From Daphnia pulex (taxonomy: Eukaryota > Arthropoda > Branchiopoda > Diplostraca > Daphniidae): DNA of 64,000 nt. The position numbers were made by a program, and so were the translations under genes. Below the pieces are notes generated by a model. The model saw nothing but the letters and a program-made list of their open reading frames with translations. It was not told the DNA's origin and did not search any database. Below, in pieces: positions 14,880 to 23,107 of this stretch (positions within the stretch are counted from its first letter, which is position 1; each line of letters opens with the position of its first letter). The stretch covers positions 7,626,001 to 7,690,000 of the forward strand of contig NC_060019.1 of assembly GCF_021134715.1 (NCBI RefSeq). Direction: 5' to 3'.

Positions 14880-15946
14880 AATATTATTAATAATATTAAT
14901 AAATAATAATCAAATTCCGTAGAGACTGTGACGCAAAAGATTTTCGGGGCGATTTTCATCCGCCGTCGCCGTCCGGCGATCCGGGCACGAATCAAGACCC
15001 CGGGAATGACTGATGACATCATTACAAGGAAAATAGTCTTCTCCCGGTTGCCGAGAAGACGGTATCATTTATCAGAAGGGATCATTACGCTAGTGGGATG
15101 AAAGTAGAATAGAGAAGGATATGAGAAAGTGAGTGAGAGAAAGGAGAAAAGGAGAGAGAGAGAGAGAAGGAGAGACTGGAGAGCTTCTCATCGATTAGAT
15201 CTCATCCGACCAGAGGAGACGTAACGGCTGCTGTAGAACTCAAAGAATCAAGTTACGCGTCTTCCCTTTGGAATAGTCTTTAATACACTCGATGATGTCG
15301 ACTCGCCTGATGGAGCCGGAAACTAATTAGGAGAAACGTGCGGCTCATCCAACAACAGCCTATATTGGAAAGGGGGTGGGAGGTGGGAGGGAGGCGAAGG
15401 GATATGAAAGGTATCAACAAGTTGACACTTGGAAGGACACACTTAGCTCTTTGCCAACAACATTCAGATTGATTGGAACGGATTTTTTTCAAGACTATCC
15501 GCGTCCACTTATCCATTCCACTACGTTCTACACGTCAACTTTGGACAAATCGCATGCGGCTCTCAATCTGAGATAATGTCCAGCTCTCTCAACTAATAAA
15601 CGACAGACAAGACGACGACGAAGAAGTGGAAAAGAACAACAACAACAGCAACAACATCCAGATCCGTGCGAATGGCGAGAAAGAAAGAAAAAATACCAGG
15701 CAAAATGTCATTTGATTTGGCGCCGAAAAATCGCCGGGTTTTGCGCGCTGCGGCCACCGCCGCGCTTCTCAACGGGCTCGGCCTGGCCGGTTGTTTGGGA
15801 GCCGGCGGCGGCGACGGGCAGGACGATTCGGACGACGACGACGAAGACCGCCTTCTGGGCTTTAACGGCGTCGTGGAAATGCGTCGCAAGGACGGAAGGA
15901 TACGCCGACCTTTACCTTGGCTACCGTCCAACGACGGCGTGCCCAT
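7030..15946 (-). CDS. ATP8B: P4-ATPase phospholipid flippase, ATP8B group (whole gene, 20 coding exons)
   Basis: A membrane P-type ATPase that moves phospholipid from the outer to the inner leaflet, normally with a CDC50 beta subunit (family knowledge). Joining the exons listed separately gives 4080 nt in one consistent frame, 1359 aa, against about 1250 for human ATP8B1. Residue numbers use the 15946 start: DGET dephosphorylation loop 242-245, P4 proline of PISL at 419 in TM4, phosphorylated Asp472 in SDKTGT, SPDEGAL 572-578 and KGAD 639-642 in the nucleotide domain, TGDK 753-756, GDGAND 907-912. All catalytic motifs are intact. Wording such as [20 protein letters not shown] and the tail [16 protein letters not shown] fits ATP8B better than ATP8A. 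Exon 16 exists in two alternative copies, and a second first exon lies at 17317-17560. The paralogue within the ATP8B group is not resolved. Confidence 0.95.
7513..7763 (-). CDS. ATP8B: ATP8B exon 19 (C-terminal regulatory tail)
   Basis: Contains [20 protein letters not shown] and [11 protein letters not shown], the conserved C-terminal patch of ATP8B proteins (autoinhibitory in relatives), followed by a low-complexity Asn/Ser/Gly stretch. Donor gtaagt, phase 1. Confidence 0.9.
7850..7998 (-). CDS. ATP8B: ATP8B exon 18 (TM10)
   Basis: Reads [20 protein letters not shown] and [20 protein letters not shown], the last membrane segment and start of the cytosolic tail. Donor gtacct, phase 2. Confidence 0.93.
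8079..8314 (-). CDS. ATP8B: ATP8B exon 17 (TM8-TM9)
   Basis: Enters with GT completing a Gly codon from either exon 16. Reads [40 protein letters not shown] and [10 protein letters not shown]. Donor gtaacc. Confidence 0.94.
8686..8911 (-). CDS. ATP8B: ATP8B exon 16B, alternative (mutually exclusive) TM6-TM7 exon
   Basis: 226 nt, phase 0 in and phase 1 out, from acceptor gcgaatag to donor G|gtgcgt. Begins [20 protein letters not shown], contains [10 protein letters not shown] and ends LFFIPYG. This copy keeps more of the usual ATP8B wording (LFFIPxG). Including both copies would shift the frame, so a transcript should carry only one. Confidence 0.9.
9586..9811 (-). CDS. ATP8B: ATP8B exon 16A, alternative (mutually exclusive) TM6-TM7 exon
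   Basis: 226 nt, phase 0 in and phase 1 out, from acceptor cgtttag to donor G|gtacgt. Begins [20 protein letters not shown], continues [10 protein letters not shown] and ends CFVPIG. It covers the same protein segment as exon 16B with the same length and phases; about 37 of 76 aligned residues are identical. The pyrimidine tract before its acceptor is poor, as often in regulated exons. It is the more diverged copy relative to the human ATP8B sequence I remember. Confidence 0.88.
10346..10525 (-). CDS. ATP8B: ATP8B exon 15 (TM5)
   Basis: 60 codons, [20 protein letters not shown] to [10 protein letters not shown]. It encodes the last part of the P domain and TM5. Donor gtatgt in phase 0, the shared 5' partner of the two alternative exons 16. 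Confidence 0.95.
10603..10775 (-). CDS. ATP8B: ATP8B exon 14 (Mg2+ site GDGAND)
   Basis: Reads [40 protein letters not shown] and ISGQEGMQ. The GDGAND motif coordinates magnesium in P-type ATPases. Phase 0 at the 3' end. Confidence 0.95.
10844..11022 (-). CDS. ATP8B: ATP8B exon 13 (P domain insert)
   Basis: Variable insert of the P domain followed by [16 protein letters not shown] and [12 protein letters not shown]. Acceptor atttag, donor gtaagt, phase 1. Confidence 0.9.
11099..11270 (-). CDS. ATP8B: ATP8B exon 12 (P domain)
   Basis: Starts [20 protein letters not shown] and continues through a less conserved, charged stretch ending QTPVSGI. Donor gtaatc, phase 2. Confidence 0.9.
11343..11412 (-). 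CDS. ATP8B: ATP8B exon 11 (TGDK motif)
   Basis: Short exon of 23 codons plus one base, [20 protein letters not shown] then DKQ. It supplies the TGDK motif of the phosphorylation domain. Donor gtgagt. Confidence 0.94.
11486..11692 (-). CDS. ATP8B: ATP8B exon 10 (nucleotide/P domain)
   Basis: 69 codons from [16 protein letters not shown] to [17 protein letters not shown], the P-type ATPase hinge back to the phosphorylation domain. Confidence 0.94.
11751..11945 (-). CDS. ATP8B: ATP8B exon 9 (nucleotide domain)
   Basis: 65 codons including [16 protein letters not shown] and [14 protein letters not shown], the KGAD ATP-binding motif. Phase 0 at both ends. Confidence 0.94.
12026..12135 (-). CDS. 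ATP8B: ATP8B exon 8 (nucleotide domain)
   Basis: Encodes [20 protein letters not shown] and the [11 protein letters not shown] segment that binds ATP in relatives. Acceptor ttccag, donor gttggt (non-consensus but GT). Confidence 0.92.
12220..12379 (-). CDS. ATP8B: ATP8B exon 7 (nucleotide domain)
   Basis: 53 codons plus one base. Reads [20 protein letters not shown] through [14 protein letters not shown], typical of ATP8B. Donor gtatttt, phase 1. Confidence 0.92.
12455..12925 (-). CDS. ATP8B: ATP8B exon 6 (TM3-TM4, phosphorylation site)
   Basis: 157 codons, phase 0 at both ends. Contains TM3, TM4 with [17 protein letters not shown], and the phosphorylation site [11 protein letters not shown] (Asp472). 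Confidence 0.95.
13007..13337 (-). CDS. ATP8B: ATP8B exon 5 (actuator domain to TM3)
   Basis: Begins with [10 protein letters not shown] and includes [25 protein letters not shown] and the ATP8B-like [17 protein letters not shown] leading into TM3. The donor gtaaaat is weaker than its neighbours. Confidence 0.93.
13414..13619 (-). CDS. ATP8B: ATP8B exon 4 (actuator domain)
   Basis: Starts [20 protein letters not shown] and ends ..TAELDG. Donor gtaagc in phase 2, so the DGET dephosphorylation motif is split between exons 4 and 5. Confidence 0.93.
13710..13922 (-). CDS. ATP8B: ATP8B exon 3 (TM1-TM2)
   Basis: 71 codons, acceptor ttttag and donor gtaagt. Contains [20 protein letters not shown] and the first two membrane segments, ending with AIKDAYDDF, which in relatives precedes the RHxSD motif of the actuator domain. 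Confidence 0.93.
14248..14306 (-). CDS. ATP8B: ATP8B exon 2
   Basis: 59 nt between acceptor acag and donor gtaagt. It encodes [20 protein letters not shown], the conserved pre-TM1 segment of class-1 P4-ATPases. Enters in phase 1 and leaves in phase 0. Confidence 0.92.
14825..14876. repeat. (AG)n microsatellite in ATP8B intron 1
   Basis: Purine-only AG run of about 50 bases with one slip (agaagag), inside the intron between exon 1 and exon 2. Confidence 0.95.
15697..15946 (-). CDS. ATP8B: ATP8B exon 1 (N-terminal variant 1)
   Basis: Starts at the first ATG after an in-frame stop, in a good context (G at -3 and G at +4). It encodes 83 aa rich in Arg, Ser and Pro, beginning MGTPSLDG and ending AKSNDILP. 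The donor is G|gtatttt in phase 1; the single G joins the AA of exon 2 to make Glu. N-terminal cytosolic tails are poorly conserved in this family, so coding status rests on the open frame and the matching phase. An upstream exon could also splice in near 15980. Confidence 0.6.
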
Positions 15947-17184
15947 CGCCTCTGCGCTCCGCGACCTGGAACCTGTTTGGGTTTTTTTTGTGTTGAGATT
16001 TTGAGAAAATTTGTTGGACGATACGATCGGCGGAATTGTCAAATGTCAATGGATGACAATAGGAAAAAGTGCCAAAGGGGGAACGACAAAAAAAAGGTGA
16101 AAAAAAGTTGAATTTAGTTTGCCTAAATCGCGACGAATTGGCGTCTTGGGTTGATCCGTTTGACCGCCGACTGTGGTTCCAGTGTCGGCTGCTTCGGCAG
16201 AGGGTGTCAGTTGTGTGGCGTTATGATCCATGGCAGCAGCATCGATCGGCTTGTTCAGGCTGCAACACAACAGTCGACGGAACACAACACGACACGCAAA
16301 GAGAAGAGTGACAAGAGTGAACAAACGGCAACAATGTGAACCAACGTTAAGTCTCTTCATCGATTGACCTCGTCAACTCTGGGCGTGTCGGATCCCACGG
16401 AAATCAAATACATATAGATTTTATTTGATTTGATGATAAAATAAAATAAAGCAGAAGAAAGGAAAAAAAACAAAACACACTAACGGACGAGGAATTGGTG
16501 TACTACGAATTCCCTCTTGGGGGGAGAAGTTGCGCAACGGGGCGGACGTGAGTCGGACCAAATCAATTCAACATGGCAGTATTTTCACCTTTTGTCTGAC
16601 CTTTGGATCTTTAAAAAAACAACAACTTGGTGTGTCAAGGGCTACTAGACCCACGCCCATCTCTCCCTCCCACCACCATAAGACATTATTCCATCTCATG
16701 TCCTCAGAGCATTCCGGGACCGGAAGGTGGTTTTCTCCACTATGCATTATTGATATTTCAGATGTTTCTATTATCTTATATTTTTTGGTCTCCCCCGCAC
16801 ACTGATCGTATTCCGAGCTGGAAGATGCATGTCTCGTTCCCCTATCATAATAACAGGAGCGTGCAACCAACCAGTAATCCTTGCGCCATTTTCCAAAGGG
16901 AGGGAAAAAAAACAAAAAACAAAAAGGGGCAAAATACCAGCAACCGCATTACTCAATTGAGGAAAAAGACAAAGAGGGAAAAAAAAAGAAAAAAAAAGGT
17001 GCAAGGCGGGCCCAGCTCTATCCTACACAAATGGATAGAAAACCGGAGCCTGAGATTGTGAAAACGCGAAGAAGGAACGGCCTGACCGAAACGGGCCTGT
17101 GTGCGCTTTATCAACTGTCAAGTGAGTCCGGAATTGCCTCGGCTCCGCTGGAAATGTCGAAGGATGACGGTACATCTCTCGCCC

Positions 17185-17212
17185 CACACACACACACACA
17201 CACACACACACA
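17185..17212. repeat. (CA)14 microsatellite
   Basis: Perfect CA run just 3' of the alternative first exon of ATP8B. A (GA)n run follows at about 17271-17289. Confidence 0.95.
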
Positions 17213-17316
17213 ACCGTCTACCAAGAGTGTAAGAGACGAAGGAGGGAGGAGAGCATATCCAGGGATGGAGGAGAGAGAGAGAGAGAGAGGCGGGGACGGA
17301 CTGGCGTGATCGATAC

Positions 17317-17560
17317 CGTCGCTGCTGGTGTTGCTCCCATGGCTGCTGCTCTCTGCTCTGATATGCGGAGGATGCCCCGGGTAATAGAGAACTGGGCGAC
17401 TCGTCTTGTCCGCCGGGTTGGTGGGTCCAGGGGCGGCCGGAACTTTGGTGAACATCCGGCACCGACCGTAACCTCTGGTGGTTGTCAACGGCTCTTCGAG
17501 CTTGAACAGTTGTCCAGCTATTTCTACTCCGTCGGCTCCTGACCCGTTCCGATCCATCAT
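17317..17560 (-). CDS. ATP8B: ATP8B alternative first exon (N-terminal variant 2)
   Basis: An open frame starts with MMDRNGSG (A at -3) and runs 81 codons, through a stretch reading TTTRGYGRCRMFTKVPAAPG, to a donor GACG|gtatcg in phase 1, the same phase as exon 1. Joined to exon 2 it gives [13 protein letters not shown]. An in-frame ATG further upstream at 17662 would lengthen it to 115 aa. An overlapping minus-strand ORF in another frame (to 17777) looks like a shadow but cannot be excluded. Transcript data would decide. Confidence 0.45.
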
Positions 17561-18799
17561 TGTCGCCCTCACTGGCGGCTGAGCGGAGTAAAGGGCTAGA
17601 TGGTGATAACGACCGGGCCACTTGTTCCAAGCGCTCAGACTCGCTCGAGTCTCGTCTCCCATCCGACGCCCCACTGTTCTCACTCTGCCAATTATGTTCC
17701 AGCCGGCTCATCTCGATCGCCTCCAGTTCCGCTCCTAGTCCAATCACCCAACTTTTCCGTTTCTTCTCGTGCTGCAAACCAGTCGGCTGCTACTACTCCT
17801 GCTACTCCTGCTGCTCCCTCACTTTTTCCGTATGTATTCATAAGATAGGAAATCGATGGGCGGGAGGAAATGAGGCTGCTCCCGTAACTTAGAAGATTCC
17901 GCCAACCGGAGCCGATCTCTGGCTCTCTTGTCCGTCCATCCAGAGACGGGAGAGTCTATTTGGCCCGGCTTTTCTCTTTTTTTATTTGACCGAGAGAAAA
18001 AAACGGTCGACGGGCTAAATCGGTGTAAAGCAGTATTTGCGAGTTTGCGACGATAAAAAAGAAAAAGAAAAAAGGCGCAAGTTGTTCTTTGTTCCCACCA
18101 GAGTTGCCCCAGTTGACTTTGGGACTACAAACTGGTGTCCGGCCCTTCGTTCAAAGTTGTCCCTCCTCCAATTTAATCCCTGCCCTGCACTCAACTAAAT
18201 AAAAAAAAAAAACCCGTAAGTTGTCGACGAGTTTCGGGTGGGCGGGTTGGGTTCTGGGTTCTGTGGAGAGCCAAACTGTTGAATCGACGAGAGTCTCGTT
18301 GAAGAAAAGAAGAAGGAAAAAAAAAAGAAGAATCGACCAATGGCGACGGAGAGAAGAAAAGCGGATGAATAGCGAAACACGTTGATTCGATATCGCCGCT
18401 CGCTTTAGCGTCCGTGTTCTCGATTCCACTTGACTGAGTCCGTTCCGGTGATGCGAGACGAGGTTTTTTTATATTTCTCAACGCCAAGATGGAAAAGGAG
18501 CAAACGAACGGAAGAAAGATAAAAAAAAAAGACGAAGCACATATATAAACTACTACTTGCGCGCACACACAGACACAGAAACTCAGCTCTGGCTCTCTCC
18601 CACACACACACGAGGGAGAAGGAAACTGATCTCTGATAGCTTCTCCCATCCGACCTAGTCTGCCTTAGCTCCTTATCAACTGGTTGTCATGGACACACGA
18701 GCGAGAGAGTCAACCGATTAAGTCGGGCAGTATCGGCTCAGCGAGCACCAGAGATAGACACACACACACAGTCGCCAACACCCGCCCGGGCAGCGCGCT

Positions 18800-18821
18800 C
18801 ACACACACACACACACACACA
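18800..18821. repeat. (CA)11 microsatellite
   Basis: Perfect CA repeat in the upstream flank of ATP8B. Confidence 0.95.
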
Positions 18822-21800
18822 TGAGGTGTGCAGATCAACAATTCCGACTTTGTCTTGTCCGCCTAGTGTCGTGGAGGAATCGCTGGACTTGTAGGCATCC
18901 GCACAAAAGGATTCCTCATCGTCAAAAGACGACGGAGAGTCTGAGGAAAAAGGGGCCACCAAACTCTGAAGGAGCCGACGCTAAAAGCCCAACAACAACA
19001 ACAACAAACAGGGCGTCTGTGGCGAGACCGAGCCAGCTGGCCCAGAAAGAATGGGCATTGCGCTGTGAGCATTGTACGTATGTATATAAATATAAAGAAA
19101 AGAGAGCAGAGCCGAGCAGAGAGAGAGAGAGAAAAAAGGAGGGAGCCAGACGGAAATGAGAAAGGATTGATATGGTGCCAACAAAAGAGGACCGCCGACA
19201 ACTGCGGCACCAGTGGAACCGAAGGCTTTCAACGTTTTGTCCGCGCACGATTTGCACAACAGACGGGGGAGAGAGACCCCACCCGAAATATATAAAATAT
19301 AAAAAAAAAAAAACACACAGACGGAGAATAGTTTTTTTTTAAGAAAACGCTCCGAAAACAACAATAACCCCCCAAAACGAACGAAATTCTTGAGTAGGAG
19401 GAGGAGGAGGGTGGTTAGTATAAGCAGTGAAATATCTCTCTCTCTTTTTAGAAAAAAAAGGGCTGCGAAGAAGTATATACTACCTCTCGTGGTCTGGTTG
19501 CTCTTTGGGTACGTCCACATGGTGCATTGAAGCTGGTCGTTTGTTTTCCCACCAATTTCAAGTAGTTTTCCTTCCTTTCCTGCCCCCCGGAGTTTAAGTT
19601 CTTCCTCGATCGTGCCAAGATTCTCTTGGCTCTCGACTATTGGCTCTTTGGTGTAGCGGGGATGATTTCTTCAGTATTTGTGATCGGCGTTGCTGATTGG
19701 GGCTACTCTACCGCCGGTCATCGTGGTCCTCGTCTTCAATCCGATTCCTGTTTCAAAATGGAACCCAAATAAAATAAAATAAATAATAAATAGAAAATAA
19801 GAAAAGAGAAATGATGAGGACAGGATGTCAATCGTCGTGCAACATCAAGGAAAAAAGGATACGATCAATAAAGAGTTAGGAAATGATATCAGCGAGAAAA
19901 CAAAATAACAGTCGCAGTATATGCTTGAGGGAGCCGTTCCCAGCCGTCATCATCATCCCATGAAAGGGAAAGAAGAAGCGGACAAAAAAAAGGAAAAATA
20001 TATAAAGTGTAGACAGCAGCAGCAGCAGTCTTATCGGCCGGCGTACATCAAACCCATCGATTTCGGATAACAAACCATTTGTCAACTTTCCTGCTGTCTC
20101 CCTCTTGTTTGCCTCCTCTTTTTTTTCTCCCCCTGCCAACTCGCTGACCACCTCTAGTCTAGTCCGCTGCTCACGAATTGGTTATCGATTGGGCCCAGCA
20201 TCTTCTCCCACCTTCCATCTATGAGGCCGGCAGCTAGAAGAATAAACACCCCTTCTTTTGCTCAAAAGGGGAAAGCGAATCATAATAAAAGGCTGCACGC
20301 AGGGCTAGGGGGGTTAGGTCATAAATGACCAACGTGGCGTGAATCCTTCATCTGTTTCTTGGCCGTCTCTCTCTATTCTCCCCACCATTTGGGCAACTTA
20401 CTCGGAATCCGTATGATAACCCACCACAAGAAATGAGGCTGTTTTTTCTCCCCCACCCCCCTTGTGCGGGGAGCTGTGAAATATGGGTGGCGGTCAAAAG
20501 AACACACACACATCCACCACCCCACCAAAATACTAAAAAGGGAAAGTCTCATGAAATCCTGGTTTTTTTCCTCCCTCCTTTTGTTTCTTTTTGATGATGG
20601 TGTGTGGTCGTAGTGTTGAGGTGAAGAGAGACTTGAACCGTCTCCAAAACTACTGGTGATCATTTGTTAGCTGGCCGGGGGCCGGCGTTGACGACAGATA
20701 GAAACTGGACACATTCGCTATATCACGATTAAGCACGCTCTCCCTCTTCATTTGATTCTCATTCATCCTTTTTGTTTTTTGTTTGAGTTCTTTTCATTCA
20801 AAAGTTGGCCAAGAAAGCAATGAAGTGAGACACAAACGAAATTGGGAGAACGATGCGGCTTGATTGCTTGGGTTCTAATCAAATTACTCGACGCCACAGA
20901 CCCAATAAGAGCAACAAACAAAAAAAAATAAGAAAACGGATAAATAAGGAACGGACGGATGCTGCTGCTGCTGTAGCCAGCATTGAATCAAAGCCGATCC
21001 TGGCTACTGTACTGCTGTACTACGAACCTTGGAACGAAGCGTGTGTCACACACTTGCACAACTGGAGCGCGAGATATTTTCGAAATGATCAAATCCTATA
21101 TCGGAAAAAATAGGGGCGAGCGGGATCGCAACACATCCGGCACACAATGTCTAATCCACGCAGGAATAGGACTGGAACACACGAGACGGGGCACGGGTTT
21201 CGGTATGCGACCGTGTCGGGCGGCTTGGCTACCACTACTGGAGGAGGGAGCGAAGACGAGAGGAGAACTGGACCAAGGAATCCGCACAGTCGCCGTCGAT
21301 ATTGTGTGTGTGCTCGTCTTTTCTTTGGCCGGGAGAGAAGCTCGCGAGGGAAAAGAGACGACAGACGGATAAAAAGCCTTTGAACATTTGACGACGAACT
21401 GTGCAAAACTTGCCACTTCTTTTGACCGCACGCAATATGCACTGAGACCCGGTAGTTGAGACGCAGGCGCGGTCGCTACCCAAGCGTGTTGAGTCATCTC
21501 CATAAATGATCATCTGGTATCATCCGGCGAATAACCTTGGCACTCAACTTCTCCCATCGCCACGTCAACGAAGAATCGTGCCATGGCAAACACAACGGGC
21601 ATTTTTCTTCCGATATACGGTGGTCGAATTCCGGGTGAAACAACTCGCGTTCACAATGGTCGGGACCAGTCAATCTTGTTATTGGAAAAACCCACCCATT
21701 CCACCAAAAATCTCTGGCCCCCATAAAGTTTTTATCAGCAGGATGCTGTTTGTGGTGGTTGTCGTACCCATGGCAACAAGACTACAATGGGAAATCAAAG

Positions 21801-22602
21801 CGAGCTCATCCAAAAAGCAACCAACAGGGTCACTGGCTGTGGCACACGTACAAGAGATGGGGACTCGTCATCAAATATGAAAATGGCCAATGCCTCTCCA
21901 CACAGTTCATGAGAAAGGACCTGTTCAATGTTTCAAAGCGCATTGATTATTATCTATTGGAAACTATTGAGGATCCATGTACAGGGTCTGCCCATCGAGG
22001 ATTGCTGGGTAGCCGGATTCCTGCAGAGAAAGCAAGAGCTTCAAATCTGTAATCTTTTGTTACACGAGTGTAAAGATTTTAGAGATAAACACAGACCTCG
22101 TATCAAGAAGAATTTGCCACTAGGCTGTCAAAGTCAAATAAACGACCCAACAGATAAAGGCCAGAGAGATTGGGAGGTGTGCATTCCGTAATAGAAGCAA
22201 TCTCAACTGATAAGAGGCTGCAAAAGCAAATTGCATAATGGGCTTGGGTGAGAGAAAACAAACGTCAAGGTGAATAACCTAGCTACGCCGTTCCCATAGT
22301 TCTCCCGACGATTTCATGTGTATATATATAATACTCACCCAACGTCTCGTTTAATCACAAGAAATGAAGACGAGCCGTCAGAAACAAATAGTTGCCGAAT
22401 AGTTAGTTCTCTGAATTACCTCTCTGAATAGTCGAAGTGTTATTATTTTCCTTCCAACGCCTAGAACGAACACCGTTTCGACACAACTCAACACACACAA
22501 AGCGGGGGTGGAGTAACACTGAGCAGACTAACATAGAGCCATCTTTTCTGTTTACTTTAGGCTTGGACGGTGAGGCGAAAGTAAGACCTTGGCGTTGCCA
22601 CG

Positions 22603-22608
22603 TTTATT
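22603..22608 (-). terminator. possible poly(A) signal for LRRC49 (AATAAA)
   Basis: TTTATT on the plus strand, about 300 bases beyond the LRRC49 stop codon. Confidence 0.3.
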
Positions 22609-22841
22609 TCCCGACATCCAGAATTACGCTTTCATCATCATCATCACAAACTTTCCCTTTTTTTTCCTCCCCTTTTCGTTTACAAGTATAATGTATGCTT
22701 GCTTTTCTTTTCTCATGTATCGACGAAAATAACGCGGTGATTAACAACAGCAACAAACACACGACATTTCATATGAATTCGTAAAATATCAATCAACAGC
22801 TGGATTCACTCTCTCTCTAATGTCAAATGTCAAATGAAACT

Positions 22842-22874
22842 AAAAAAATAAATAAAATAAATAAATAAATAAAT
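22842..22874. repeat. (AAAT)n microsatellite
   Basis: AAAT-type tetranucleotide run just downstream of the LRRC49 coding end. Confidence 0.9.
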
Positions 22875-22906
22875 TCGATGATGACGATCCAATCAGGGTG
22901 TCTTGT

Positions 22907-23107
22907 TCACTTGTTGGTTCTGATTTCAGCCATCTTGGTCCTTTTATACGCGGCTTCGTCAAACACTTGGGCTCCTGCCGTCTCCACCATGTCGCTCAAA
23001 AGTCGTTCCCAGTTTTGGGAAAGAAAGCTCAGCTTGATGGCCACCTCCATCCCGTACTCGGCGATGTATTTCAAATGGGCTGACCGGTTCCGTAAATGCT
23101 TCGTTTC
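22907..23107 (-). CDS. LRRC49: LRRC49 exon 5 (C-terminus)
   Basis: 66 codons plus stop, ETKHLRNRSAHLKYIAEYGM through AEIRTNK. Predicted helical. Acceptor gtgcag, phase 0. Confidence 0.85.
   Translation of the reverse strand, partial: ETKHLRNRSAHLKYIAEYGMEVAIKLSFLSQNWERLLSDMVETAGAQVFDEAAYKRTKMAEIRTNK

Larger units (their letters stand above)
17561..22906. other. upstream flank of ATP8B and downstream flank of LRRC49, no gene supported
   Basis: Many homopolymers and CA/GA repeats. ORFs up to about 180 codons here are antisense or repeat-driven and carry no recognisable domain. It probably contains the ATP8B promoter or 5' UTR exons and the LRRC49 3' UTR (22603-22906). An (AAAT)n run lies at 22842-22874. 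Confidence 0.5.

Noticed and set aside
16046..16360. Third possible N-terminal exon of ATP8B (MDHNATQLTPSAEAA...)
   Set aside because: Open frame, but no convincing phase-1 donor before it runs into a T-rich tract.
21096..21513. Overlapping ORFs on both strands (135 minus, 129 plus)
   Set aside because: Mutual shadows with no known motif. I could not connect either to ATP8B exon 2 or LRRC49 in a supported way.
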